A stretch of 59,077 bases of DNA from Frankia canadensis (GCF_900197875.1 NZ_FZMO01000090.1:1-59077), one strand, 5' to 3'; numbered from the stretch's first letter, positions 19,112 to 27,990 are shown. Translations and numbers: made by a program. The notes: a model not told the origin generated them from the sequence alone.

Positions 19112-20700
19112 TTGGATCCCCCCGTGAATCCAACGATTTCCACCGCTCCCCGCGCCGGCCGTCGGGAATGGATCGGCCTGGCGGTGCTCGCGCTTCCCAC
19201 CCTCCTCATTGCGCTGAACAACTCGGTGCTGCATCTGGCGCTCCCCCACCTGAGCGCGGATCTCAGGCCCAGCAGCGCGCAGCTTCTGTGGATCATGGAT
19301 ATCTACGGCTTCCTGATCGCCGGATCACTGATCACCCTGGGCGCCCGGGGCGACCGGATCGGCCGCCGCAGACTACTGATCATCGGTGCGGCCGCCTTCG
19401 GCGCGGCCTCCGTGCTCGCGTCCTTCTCCACCAGCCCCACGAGCCTGATTCTGGCCCGCGCGGCGCTCGGACTGGCGGGCGGCGCGCTGATGCCGTCCAC
19501 GCTCTCGCTGATCAGCACGATGTTCCAGGACCCCCGCCAGCGCACTGTCGCCATCGGCGCCTGGATGACCTGCTTCTCCGTGGGCTCGACCCTCGGCCCG
19601 CTCTTCGGGGGGCTGCTGCTGGAGCATTTCTGGTGGGGATCGGTCTTCCTGCTCTCTGTGCCCGTGATGCTGCTGCTACTGATCACAGGCCCGATCCTGC
19701 TACCCGAGGCCCGCGACCCCGACCCGGGCCCGCTGGACCTGATCAGCGCGGCCATGACCCTGGCCACCATCCTCCTGATCGTCTACGGCCTCAAGCGGCT
19801 GGCGGAGAACGGCGTCGACGGCGAGGCCATCCTGATCACGGCGGCCGGCCTTGCCCTCGCCGTGGCCTTCGCCGTCCGGCAGCGACGTCTGGCCGTTCCG
19901 TTCCTGGACCACGGGCTGTTCACCAAGCCCGCGTTCAGCGCCTCGCTGGGGACGATGACCCTGAGCATTCTCGCCATGGCGGGGACCCAGCTCTTCATCA
20001 CCCAGTACCTGCAGCTCGTGGAAGGGCTGACACCGTTCGTGGCCGGGCTGTGGATGATCCCCGGCGCTGCCGGCCTGATCCTCGGGACCAACCTGGGCCC
20101 GGCACTGGCCCGCCGGGTGCGTCCGGCGACCATCGTAGGGACCGGGCTGCTGGTCGCCGCCGCCGGCTACGGGCTCCTGACCCAACTGCCGACATCCTCC
20201 GGCCTGGCGGTACTGATGATCGCAACGTTCGCCATCGGCGTCGGGCTCGGCCCCATGATGACGTTGAGCACCGATCTGATCGTGAACTCCGCCCCGCCCG
20301 AGAAGGCCGGCTCAGCGTCCGCCACGTCCGAGACCGGCGGTGAACTCGGCATGGCCCTGGGCATCGCCGTCATCGGCAGCGTCGGCAACGCCGTCTACCG
20401 TTCCGACATGAGCGGCGCTGTCCCACCGGGCACCCGGCCGAAGCCGCCGAGGGCGCACGGAACACCCTCGGCGGCGCCGTGGACCTCACCGACCGGCTGT
20501 CCGGCCAGATCGGCGCGGACCTGCTCGCGACTGCCCGCGACGCCTTCACCCATGCCCTGCACGTCAACGCGGCGATCAGCGGCAGCATCATGGCCGCCGT
20601 CGCGATCCTCACCATGGTGGTACAACGACACGTCCGCCCCCACGTCACAGTCGACGCCGAGCCTCCGACGGTGGCCGACCGGACCGGCTCGGCGGTCTGA
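19112..20700 (+). pseudogene. MFS drug-exporter-like transporter (DHA2, 14 TM) with a frameshift
   Basis: The first ~440 residues are a complete-looking MFS 14-TM drug:H+ antiporter core: WIMDIYGFLIAGSLITLGARGDRIGRRR-like motif A (quoted in part: GARGDRIGRRR), LARAALGLAGGALMPSTLSL, and motif C-like SVGSTLGPLFGGLLLEHFWW. At about 20425-20440 (after SDMSGAVPPG) the family sequence moves to another frame, which gives the expected tail AEAAEGARNTLGGAVDLTD and a last TM (HVNAAISGSIMAAVAILTMV) ending at 20700. One base is missing relative to an intact gene, so it is a pseudogene, a sequencing error, or shifted on translation. TTG 19112 follows GGAGG at 19096; GTG 19124 is another start. Would export a drug or metabolite. 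Confidence 0.75.
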
Positions 20701-20816
20701 CCACAGCCCCGCGCGCCGGACGCGGCGGCGGGAGACCGCTCAGTGCTCCAGTGGAGCGGCGACGTCCTCCAGCGAGCTTTGAGCGGCTTCCGAGGAGCGC
20801 TCTCCATCCTCCTGCG

Positions 20817-20911
20817 ATGAAGACTCTCTTCCTCGCGGCGGGTAGCCCGGCAACCGCCTTCGGCCTCGCTCCCCTGGCGCTGGCCGCCCGGGCGGCCAGC
20901 GCCAGGCCTGT
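20817..20911 (+). pseudogene. 5' fragment of an activator-dependent-type glycosyltransferase
   Basis: The 27 residues MKTLFLAAGSPATAFGLAPL followed by ALAARAA match the first strand and helix of GT-B glycosyltransferases of antibiotic pathways (which usually continue AGHEV). Here homology stops at a perfect 34-bp palindrome and the rest of the enzyme is absent. Inference: remnant of a deleted sugar-transfer gene from a specialised-metabolite cluster. Confidence 0.55.
20873..20906. repeat. Perfect 34-bp palindrome without loop
   Basis: Bases 20873-20889 are the exact reverse complement of 20890-20906. The left arm is coding sequence of the glycosyltransferase fragment, and the right arm is its inverted copy, so this looks like a rearrangement junction; it could also act as a terminator-like hairpin. 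Confidence 0.75.
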
Positions 20912-21142
20912 CTTCCGCACATGGGGTTTTGATGCGACGACCAGCCGCCCGACGCAGCCGCGGCGCCCGCCAGGGCGAACGTTGAGTGCGTTCTCCCTAC
21001 GAGACCGCGGCAGGACAGAGGTGTTGATATCAGCCCGTAGGGTGGCCAGGCGACGACAAGATTGATCTCCACTGTTGATCATCTCGATCGGGTAAATGGA
21101 GGTGTGCTGGCGCTGCCGGGACACCACGCGTGTTCGGGCGGG

Positions 21143-21757
21143 TCAGCGACAGACGGCGTTTTCGGCGGTGGTGGCGAGGATGCGGGCGACGTCGTCGACG
21201 GGGAGGCCGCGGCCGGTGTAGAGCTGGTCGAAGGCGTCGAAGCTGGTGATCAGGTACAGGATGTGGGCGGCGTCGGCGGCGGACACGTCGGGGCGCAGGA
21301 GGTCCTGCTCGGCGAGCCGGCTCGCCAGGTAGGCCATCCCGCCGGCGCGGCGCTGCTCGCCGCGGTGCACCGCGCCGCCCGTGGCGTCCGGGTCGAGGGC
21401 GCTGAAGGAGATGAGTGCCCGGTGCACGTCGCGGTCGACGGCGAAGGTCTCGGCGCCGGCGCGGATGCCGAGGCGGAGGTGCTCGCGGGCGTCCGGGTGG
21501 GCGACGGCGGCGACGACCCGCTCGAACCCGCCGCGATCCAGCAGGTCCTGGGCAACCGCGTCGAACAGCCCGGCCCGGGAGCCGAAGACCAGGTAGACGG
21601 TGGACCGGGCGACCCGGGCCTCGCGCGCGACCTCCTCCACGCTCACCGGCCGCGTCGGCGCGGCGCGCAGCCGGCCGTAGACCGCGTCGAGGATGCGCTG
21701 GCGGGTCTGCGCCGCCGACTCCGCGCGCAGCCGCTGCTCGTACCGCCGGGTCGCCAT
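21143..21757 (-). CDS. TetR/AcrR-family transcriptional regulator
   Basis: A 204-residue one-component regulator. The N-terminal helix-turn-helix reads RQRILDAVYGRL, then VSVEEVAREARVARSTVYLVF and GSRAGLFDAVAQ, a textbook TetR DNA-binding domain; the C-terminal ligand domain is unassigned (ends ARILATTAENAVCR). ATG 21757 gives a normal-length protein; the upstream frame is not conserved-looking. It is divergent from a broken FAD monooxygenase, with a short inverted repeat in the gap that may be its operator. It may once have controlled the oxygenase or the MFS exporter. Confidence 0.9.
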   Translation of the reverse strand: MATRRYEQRLRAESAAQTRQRILDAVYGRLRAAPTRPVSVEEVAREARVARSTVYLVFGSRAGLFDAVAQDLLDRGGFERVVAAVAHPDAREHLRLGIRAGAETFAVDRDVHRALISFSALDPDATGGAVHRGEQRRAGGMAYLASRLAEQDLLRPDVSAADAAHILYLITSFDAFDQLYTGRGLPVDDVARILATTAENAVCR

Positions 21758-21804
21758 CGTCGGCCATCGTACATTTGAATGACACCCCGTCTCGCTGAAG
21801 ACAG

Positions 21805-21824
21805 AGTGACTTGTGAAAGTCAGT
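21805..21824. promoter_or_regulatory. Candidate TetR operator
   Basis: The inverted repeat GACTT-GTGA-AAGTC (21808-21821), extended by imperfect flanking pairs, lies about 50 bases upstream of the TetR gene start and before the monooxygenase remnant. Position and symmetry fit an autoregulatory operator; no binding evidence exists. Confidence 0.4.
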
Positions 21825-21834
21825 ATGTCCGACG

Positions 21835-22544
21835 AAACTTGGCGGGGCTCGCGGAGCGGATCGAGGCGGGCGGCGTCGACGTCGAGTGGCTGATGTGGGC
21901 GTGCGCGACCCTCGCCGACGCGGCGGCCGGCACCGCGCTGGCGGTCGGCTACCCGACGCGGGAGCAGAGCACGGTGCTCAAGCCCCACCAGGCCTGCCTG
22001 CGTCCCACAGGACCATCTCGAACCGGTCCTGCTGGAGCATCTGCGTTCCCTGCCGGCCGCCGAGGTCCGGCTGGGCACCGAGGTGGTCGACGTCGTCGAC
22101 GGGCCGGAGTCCGTGCTGATCACGCTGCGCGACACCACGACCGGCGCGACGAGCCTCGTCGAGGCGCGCCACGTCGTGGCCGCCGACGGGGCCCACAGCG
22201 CGACCCGGCGGGCCGTGGGCGTCGCGATGCACGGCCCCGACCGGCTCGAGGACGGCGCCAACGTGCTCTTCCACGCACCGCTGTGGGACCTGCTCGGCGA
22301 GCACCGCTACGGCATCTACGCCGCCGACGACGGCGAGCATCAGGGGATCTTCCTGCCGGCCGGCACCGGCGACCGGTGGCTGTTCGGGCTCGGAGCCTCC
22401 GCCCACCGAGGCGAGGCTGAGCAGTACACCCCACAGGGCCTGACACGGCTCCTGCGCGCCTGCTCCGGCGTCGCCGACCTGCCCGTGCGGCTGGAGCGGT
22501 TCGGGACGTTGGAGCACCGGCTCCACCATTCCGCCGCGGCCTGA
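21835..22544 (+). pseudogene. FAD-dependent aromatic monooxygenase remnant
   Basis: Two frames together give the middle of a PHBH-type flavoprotein monooxygenase (polyketide hydroxylase/phenol hydroxylase group). First piece: AGLAERIEAGGVDVEWLMWA to ALAVGYPTREQST. After a frame change near 22000 the second piece reads DHLEPVLLEHLRSLPAAEV and contains the DG motif HVVAADGAHSATRRAVG (about 22170-22215), ending at 22544. The N-terminal GxGxxG FAD site and the C-terminal GD motif and substrate domain are missing. It therefore is a 5'- and 3'-truncated, frameshifted pseudogene, part of the decayed metabolite locus. Confidence 0.75.
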
Positions 22545-22806
22545 GCCGCCCGGAGCGCCTCCGGACACCCGCGCCGCGCCCCGGCGCGGATCCTGGCCGT
22601 GGCCCTCGCCGGAATCGCGGGCAAAAGCCGGCCGGTCGGGATCCTGACCCCCGCATGGTTCGGCTCGGTCGCCGGTGTAGTTTCGCCTCGCGCCGCATTG
22701 CCCACCACGGCACGGCGCTCCGCGCATAACCGGACTTTCTGATAATTCAGGAGCCCGGTGTGACCTGCGCGCGACACCTCGTCGAGAGAATTCCGGGAAA
22801 GGTGCT

Positions 22807-24237
22807 GTGATACGCTCTTCTTCGGGTCGGATCGCTCCGGGTCCGGAAAGCCGCGATGCGGATGGCGGCGACGTTCCCGTTCAGCCGCTCACGCCGATGG
22901 ACGCGCTTCTTCTCGGATACCAGCAGGCATTTCCGGCGGCGCCGTTCGCGGTCGGTTTCCTGCTGGACGCCGACGGAACCGTGCCGTGCGTCCAGGACCT
23001 GCGGGCGCTCGTCGCGGACCGCGCCCGCGACCATCCCCCGCTGACGCATCGCCTCGCCTCGGGCAGGTGGGGCCGGCCGTACTGGGTGGTCGACGCCGAC
23101 TTCAGCGTGGACCGGCACGTGCACGAGCGCCGACTCCCGGCGGGATCGGGGCTCGCCGGCCTGCGTAGGGCGGTGGAACGGCTGTCCGCGGCCGAGATCC
23201 CCCTGAACGCTCCGCCGTGGCAGCTCTGGCTGCTCCACGGCCACCGCCCCGGCGGCATCACGCTGCTGTTGCGCGCCAGCCACGTGTGGATGGACGGGAC
23301 GGCCCTGAACCTGCTGCTGGGCAGGATGTTCGGCCTGCCCGGCCGGCAGCCGGAGCCCATGCCCGCGCGGCGCGTGGTACCAGAGCGGCGGCCCGGCCCC
23401 CGAGCCGTCGGCAGGGCCGCCGCGCACACGCTCGGCTGGTGTACCCGGACGACCACGATCGGTTCGCTGACGGCGACCCCCACGGGACGTCCGCGGCACA
23501 CCTGGCTGGACGTGGACCTGGGTTGGCTGCGGGCGATCAGCCGCGCCTACGAGGTGACCGTGAACGACATCTTCCTCGCCGCGCTCACCGGCGCCCTGCG
23601 TGCCTGGTCACCCGCTGGCACCCCTGGACGCGGCCGGCGCGGGGAGCATCGCGGGCAGCTGTACGCCGCGATGCCGGTCAGCACCCGCACGGCAGCCGAG
23701 CGGGAGCTCGGTGGTAACCGCCTGACCACCGTGCGCCTCGCGCTGCCGCATGGGGAGCCCTCCGCACGCCGGCGGGTGGAGGCCATCCGCCGGCAGACCG
23801 ACCGGCACAAGCGGCGCGGAACGCCGGGCGTCGCGGAGCGCCTGTTTCTGTGGGCCACCCCGGCGCCGTTGCGGCCGGCCGTGATGTCCGCGGAGATCAT
23901 GTCGCGCGTCTTCGCGCTGACCGCGTCCAACCCACGCGGTTTGGTCGGCCCGATGGCTGTTCTCGGCCGGCCGGTCACCGCCGCTGTGCCCCTGCCCGCG
24001 CTGCCCGGCAACCAGCGCATGGCGGTCATGCTCGGTGGCCTGGACGGACGAGCCTGTATCGGATTCACGATGGACGGGTCGGTCCGGGACTGCGAGCGGG
24101 TGCCGGAACTCGTCGACGCCGAGTTGCGGGTGCTTGCGACGGAGGCAGGTCTCGGCCACGGCCCGACTCCGACCGAGATCGGGACCGGGACCACACTGTC
24201 GGCCCCGCGGCGCCCGCTCGCCACGACCGGTGGTTGA
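22807..24237 (+). CDS. Wax ester synthase/DGAT-like acyltransferase
   Basis: A 476-residue WS/DGAT (WES) family protein. The active-site motif HHxxxDG appears as SHVWMDG (about residues 157-163; the second His and DG are kept, the first His is Ser). Other family blocks: WQLWLLHGHRPGGITLLLR, VTVNDIFLAALTGALR and LTASNPRGLVGPMAVLGRPV, plus a C-terminal GFTMDGSVRDCERV. Family members join acyl-CoA to alcohols or diacylglycerol at the membrane/cytosol interface. GTG 22807 follows GGGAAAGG. Its stop codon is formed at the right boundary of a TnpB element, so the native C-terminus may have been a little longer. The motif change makes the exact activity uncertain. Confidence 0.85.
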   Translation: MIRSSSGRIAPGPESRDADGGDVPVQPLTPMDALLLGYQQAFPAAPFAVGFLLDADGTVPCVQDLRALVADRARDHPPLTHRLASGRWGRPYWVVDADFSVDRHVHERRLPAGSGLAGLRRAVERLSAAEIPLNAPPWQLWLLHGHRPGGITLLLRASHVWMDGTALNLLLGRMFGLPGRQPEPMPARRVVPERRPGPRAVGRAAAHTLGWCTRTTTIGSLTATPTGRPRHTWLDVDLGWLRAISRAYEVTVNDIFLAALTGALRAWSPAGTPGRGRRGEHRGQLYAAMPVSTRTAAERELGGNRLTTVRLALPHGEPSARRRVEAIRRQTDRHKRRGTPGVAERLFLWATPAPLRPAVMSAEIMSRVFALTASNPRGLVGPMAVLGRPVTAAVPLPALPGNQRMAVMLGGLDGRACIGFTMDGSVRDCERVPELVDAELRVLATEAGLGHGPTPTEIGTGTTLSAPRRPLATTGG

Positions 24238-25462
24238 CGTCCTCCCCCCTGAAAGCGGGGGGATTCCAACTCCTACACACCCACCAGGGGGGTGCGCAGT
24301 GTTGAGGTTCGCGGTTCACGGGCACCGGCAACCCGGCGCCTCCCCGCGCAGTCACCGCACGTCCTGCGGCGATATTGCATGCTGCGTTCACGTCCGCGTT
24401 GGCCGTGTGCCCGCAGGTGACACACCGGAACCGAGATTGGCTCTCTCTCGACTCCGACGCCACATGCCCGCAGGCCGAACAACGCTGACTCGTAAAAGCG
24501 GCCGGGATCTTCTCGACCCGGCCGGGGGCTTTCTGCTCCAGACGGGCGACGAGCTGTCCCCAGCCGTTGGCGAGGATGCCCCGGTTCAGCCCGGCTTTCT
24601 GCCGCACGTTCCGGCCCGGCGCTTCGACGGTGCCCCGCGCGGAGCGGGTCATCTGGCCGATACGCAGGTCTTCGACGCGGATCAGGTCGTACCGGCGGGC
24701 GAGATTGGTGGAGGTCTTCTCCACCCAGTCTTTCCGCCGGTCGGATTCCCGGGCCTTCACTCGCGCGATCCGGGCTTTCAGCCGGCCGCGCCGGTTGCTG
24801 CCCCGCTTGGCCCGCGCGAGCCGCTGTTGCAGCCGTCGCAGCCGCACAACCTCGACAGGTCGCAGCCCGGGGCATCGCAGCAGCTCACCCGTACTGAGTG
24901 CCGCCGACGCGGACACACCCCGGTCGACGCCGACGACCTCACCCGTGCCCGGCGCGCGGATCGGTTCGGGTACGGCGGCGAACGCAACATGCCAGCGGCC
25001 CGCCCGATCACGAGTCACCCGGTAGGAGCGCGCGTCCGGAACCGTCCGGCTGCGGCGGAATCGTACCCAGCCTACTTTCGGGATTCGTACCTCGGACCAG
25101 CGGCGGTTGATCTGCCGCACATTCGAGGGCTTCACCGCGACGATCCGGAAACCATCGCCTCGGCCGCGTTTCCGGAAGCCAGGTTTCCGGTGGGAGCCGC
25201 GGAAGAAGTTGGCCATGGCGGTGGAGAAGTCCCGCAACGCCTGCTGCTGCACGACGATGCTGCCCGCAGCGAGCCAGTCGAAGGCGCGGCGGGCTTCGGT
25301 CAACTGCCGGTTCTGCTCCGCATAGCCAGGTGCCGGTCCGCGGCGCGGGTTCCACCAGGATTGCTGTTCCACGGCGAGGTTCCACGCGTACCGTGCGTGC
25401 CCGCAATGCTCGGCCATCACCATCGCCTGATCTGCGGTCGGGTAAAGCCGGTAGCGGGGCAT
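24065..25462 (-). CDS. tnpB: TnpB RNA-guided nuclease of IS605/IS1341 type
   Basis: A 465-residue frame of which about 410 residues are TnpB. The RuvC-like triad is present: Asp in VGVDRGVSASAAL, Glu in YDLIRVEDLRIGQM, Asp in TANADVNAACNIA; the zinc finger has two CxxC pairs (RCSACGH and RCVTCGH). The N-terminal wedge/REC part starts MPRYRLYPTADQAM. The frame does not stop within the element: its last ~58 residues read through the right-end hairpin and antisense into the acyltransferase gene. TnpB proteins cut DNA using an omega RNA derived from the element's right end. Confidence 0.92.
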   Translation of the reverse strand: MPRYRLYPTADQAMVMAEHCGHARYAWNLAVEQQSWWNPRRGPAPGYAEQNRQLTEARRAFDWLAAGSIVVQQQALRDFSTAMANFFRGSHRKPGFRKRGRGDGFRIVAVKPSNVRQINRRWSEVRIPKVGWVRFRRSRTVPDARSYRVTRDRAGRWHVAFAAVPEPIRAPGTGEVVGVDRGVSASAALSTGELLRCPGLRPVEVVRLRRLQQRLARAKRGSNRRGRLKARIARVKARESDRRKDWVEKTSTNLARRYDLIRVEDLRIGQMTRSARGTVEAPGRNVRQKAGLNRGILANGWGQLVARLEQKAPGRVEKIPAAFTSQRCSACGHVASESRESQSRFRCVTCGHTANADVNAACNIAAGRAVTARGGAGLPVPVNREPQHCAPPWWVCRSWNPPAFRGEDVNHRSWRAGAAGPTVWSRSRSRSESGRGRDLPPSQAPATRRRRVPAPARSPGPTRPS

Positions 25463-25552
25463 GCGCTCATTCTACAAAAGGGATATCCACCTGTGGCCAA
25501 CAATAGGCGCCGTTTCCTCCCCGGCCTGAAGGCCGGGGCATCCACGGCGCAA
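24234..25552 (-). mobile_element. IS605/IS1341-type element carrying only tnpB
   Basis: The element spans a tnpB gene flanked by subterminal hairpins: CCCCCC/GGGGGG around TGAAAGC at 24244-24262 (right end, downstream of tnpB) and CCCCGGCC-TGAA-GGCCGGGG at 25519-25538 (left end), the latter inside a second stem (25507-25512 with 25545-25550). The right end finishes GGAGGACGTCAA on the minus strand, the usual end of this IS group. No tnpA is present, so movement would need a transposase in trans. Exact left boundary is uncertain. Confidence 0.8.
24238..24420 (-). ncRNA. Candidate omega RNA of TnpB (overlaps tnpB 3' end)
   Basis: In IS605-type elements the guide RNA is transcribed from the tnpB 3' end through the right-end hairpin. 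The corresponding region here covers the last part of tnpB and the 24244-24262 hairpin; the guide would be the host sequence beginning just past 24237 on the minus strand. Position follows from family knowledge; the 5' limit is not visible. Confidence 0.45.
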
Positions 25553-25585
25553 GTCCGGTGACCTCGGGAACCCTTCTATTAGCGC

Positions 25586-26437
25586 TCAGGTGAGAAGGGT
25601 GTGCAGCGACACCGGGGTGAGGCCGGCGGTGCGCAGGTTGGCGACGATGCGGGGGAACGCGCTCACGGTGCCCGGGTAGCCGAAGTGCATGCTGACGATC
25701 GAGCCCGGCTGGACGCCGGCCCGGACCCGCGCGACGACCGCGTCGGCGCCGGGTGAGGTGTAGTCGAGCGGGTCGACGTCGAAGTCGACGACGGTGCGAT
25801 AGCCGGCCGCGCCCGCCTCGGTGAGGATCAGCGGGGTCGCGGTGCTCGTACCGGACGGCCGGAAGTACCTACCCTGGGTCGGGGCCAGCCGGGCGAGGAC
25901 GTCCCGACAGGCCGTGATCTCGGTGGCGACGGCGGGCGCCGGGAGCGCGGTCAGCGTCGGGTGGGTGTAGGTGTGGTTGGCGAGCTCGTTGCCGGGGGCG
26001 AGGATCGTCGGGACGAGGTCGCGGTACTCGTCCAGCCACTGCCCGACGGCGAACACGGTGATCGGCGCGGCGAGCCGGGCGGCGTCACCGAGCAGCTGGC
26101 GGGCGAGGTCCAGATCCTGCCCGGCCTCGTGCGGTCCCAGATGGAAGGTGAGCGCGACCCGCGCCCGGTCCCGCGGGCCGTGCGCGACCGCCGTCGCGGG
26201 GCCGCCGGGCAGCAGCTGCGGGCCGTCGGGTGCCAGGCTGGCCGCGACGGCTCCCCGGGGCGGCGACGCGGCGGGCGTGCCGGCCGCCGGCGCGGCGTGG
26301 GCGGGCGCGGAGGGCGTCGACGAGGCGTCCGGGCCTGATCCGGCCGCGCAGGCCGCGAGCCCGGCCGCCGCCGCGGCGACCGGCGCGGCGGTGAGGAACC
26401 GGCGACGGGACAGATCGACGGGGCTGTCGTCACTCAC
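25586..26437 (-). CDS. Exported polysaccharide deacetylase-like lipoprotein
   Basis: About 283 residues. The N-terminus has a twin-arginine signal (SRRRFLTAAPVAAAAAGLAA) ending in the lipobox LAAC, so a Tat-exported lipoprotein is likely. After a Ala/Pro-rich linker comes a NodB-like carbohydrate esterase 4 domain: ALTFHLGPHEAGQDLDLARQ (the usual TFDDGP start is changed to TFHLGP), NELANHTYTHPTLTAL with the metal-binding HxxxH, YFRPSGTSTATP, and GSIVSMHFGYPGT. The altered first motif (missing the DD pair) raises doubt about normal deacetylase activity. GTG 26437 chosen because it directly precedes the Tat motif. Confidence 0.85.
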   Translation of the reverse strand: MSDDSPVDLSRRRFLTAAPVAAAAAGLAACAAGSGPDASSTPSAPAHAAPAAGTPAASPPRGAVAASLAPDGPQLLPGGPATAVAHGPRDRARVALTFHLGPHEAGQDLDLARQLLGDAARLAAPITVFAVGQWLDEYRDLVPTILAPGNELANHTYTHPTLTALPAPAVATEITACRDVLARLAPTQGRYFRPSGTSTATPLILTEAGAAGYRTVVDFDVDPLDYTSPGADAVVARVRAGVQPGSIVSMHFGYPGTVSAFPRIVANLRTAGLTPVSLHTLLT

Positions 26438-26584
26438 GCCCGGCCCCCGATGCGCTCGCTCATCACGTCGGCTCCCTCCGGGACAGCTGGCTGTCCGCCG
26501 CCCAGTATCTCGACCGCCCGCGGATGCGCGCGCCGGGCCCGGCAGCCCAACCGTACGGGCGCCCGTGCCGCCCCACCGCGGGCA

Positions 26585-26632
26585 CCGACTCACGGAGATG
26601 CCGACTCGCGGAGATGCCGACTCGCGGAGACG
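26585..26632. repeat. Three tandem 16-bp repeats in a divergent promoter gap
   Basis: Units CCGACTCACGGAGATG, CCGACTCGCGGAGATG and CCGACTCGCGGAGACG follow one another without spacer in the 242-base gap between two divergent genes. They could be tandem regulator sites or slippage products. Confidence 0.8.
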
Positions 26633-26679
26633 TAGTACCCGGTGCGGTCGGAACCGGCAGGCGTGGTTACTCTTCCTCC

Positions 26680-27990
26680 GTGTCGGACAGGGCATCGTCC
26701 CGAACTCATCGGGCGGCGGGCACCTCCCGCCGCGGCCTGCTACTGGCCGGCGCCGCGGTGGTCGTCATCGCCGGCGTCGCCATCTGGTTCATCGCGGCGG
26801 GCGGCACCGGGTCGAATGCCGGACCGGTGCCGGCGGCGGCCGGGGGTGCTCCGGTCGCCGCGTCGATCCGGTCGGCGAGTCCCCAGGCCGACGCCGCGGC
26901 CGTGGGGCCGGAGCCGGGCGGTGACGTCTACGCGCACGCCCACGCCGGGATGCTCAGCCCGGTCGTCCGCGACGATCCGGCGCTCGTCTACGTGCCGAAC
27001 CTGGGCGACGGCACGGTCACGGTGATCGACCAGCGAACCCTGCGGGTGGTGGGGTCCTTCGCGACCGGACGGGAGCCGCAGCACGTGGTCCCCTCCTGGG
27101 ATCTGCGGACCTTGTGGGTGAACAACAACAGGGGCAACAGCCTGTCCCCGATCGATCCGCGCACCGGCCGCCTCGCCGGACCGGCGGTGCCGGTCGCGGA
27201 CCCGTACAACCTCTACTTCACGCCGGACGGCGCGTACGCGATGGTCATCGCGGAGGCGAACCACGACATCGACTTCCGCGACCCGCACACGATGGCCCTG
27301 CGCCACAGCCTGGACGTGGGCACGGCGTGCGCCGGCGTCAACCACGTCGACTTCTCCGTCGACGGCTCCTATGCGATCGCGACGTGCGAGTTCGCCGGCC
27401 GCCTCGTCAAGATCGACGTCCGGAAGCAGACCGTGCTCGGATACCTCGACCTCGGGCGTGACGCAGCCCCGCAGGACATCAAGATCGATCCAGCGGGCAA
27501 GGTCTGGTACGTCGCTGACATGAACGCCGACGGCGTCCACCTCATCGACGGCGACCGCTTCGTCAAGGTCGGCTTCGTCCGGACCGGTCCCGAGACACAC
27601 GGCCTGTACCCCAGTCGGGACGGGCGGTTCCTCTACGTGGCGAACCGCGGCGGCGAGATGGCGTCGATGTCGCCGCCTTTCCCCCATCACGGCGACCAGG
27701 GCTCGGTCTCCGTCATCTCCTTCGCCACCCGCGCGGTCGTCGCGAACTGGCCGATCCCCGGCGGCGGGACGCCGGACATGGGCAACGTCAGCGCCGATGG
27801 CAGCCGGCTGTGGCTGTCAGGCCGACGCAGCAACGTCGTGTACGTGTTCGACACGGGCGGCCCGGATGGCACCGATCCCGCCGCCGGGCACCTGCTGACC
27901 AGGATCCCCGTGGGCCGCGAGCCGCACGGCCTCACCGTCTGGCCGCAGCCCGGCCGCTACTCCCTCGGCCACACCGGCATCATGCGCTGA
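26680..27990 (+). CDS. Membrane-anchored YncE/YVTN beta-propeller protein
   Basis: A 436-residue protein with an N-terminal membrane anchor or uncleaved signal (LLLAGAAVVVIAGVAIWFIA, residues ~24-43) and a seven-bladed-propeller-like domain with YVTN-type repeats: LVYVPNLGDGTVTVIDQRTL, then GREPQHVVPSWDLRTLWV, and the closing GREPHGLTVWPQPGRYSLGH. Such propellers sit outside the cell and often serve as binding platforms or electron-transfer-associated proteins; its ligand is unknown. GTG 26680 gives a start just ahead of the Arg/Ser-rich n-region. Divergent from the deacetylase lipoprotein. Confidence 0.88.
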   Translation: MSDRASSRTHRAAGTSRRGLLLAGAAVVVIAGVAIWFIAAGGTGSNAGPVPAAAGGAPVAASIRSASPQADAAAVGPEPGGDVYAHAHAGMLSPVVRDDPALVYVPNLGDGTVTVIDQRTLRVVGSFATGREPQHVVPSWDLRTLWVNNNRGNSLSPIDPRTGRLAGPAVPVADPYNLYFTPDGAYAMVIAEANHDIDFRDPHTMALRHSLDVGTACAGVNHVDFSVDGSYAIATCEFAGRLVKIDVRKQTVLGYLDLGRDAAPQDIKIDPAGKVWYVADMNADGVHLIDGDRFVKVGFVRTGPETHGLYPSRDGRFLYVANRGGEMASMSPPFPHHGDQGSVSVISFATRAVVANWPIPGGGTPDMGNVSADGSRLWLSGRRSNVVYVFDTGGPDGTDPAAGHLLTRIPVGREPHGLTVWPQPGRYSLGHTGIMR

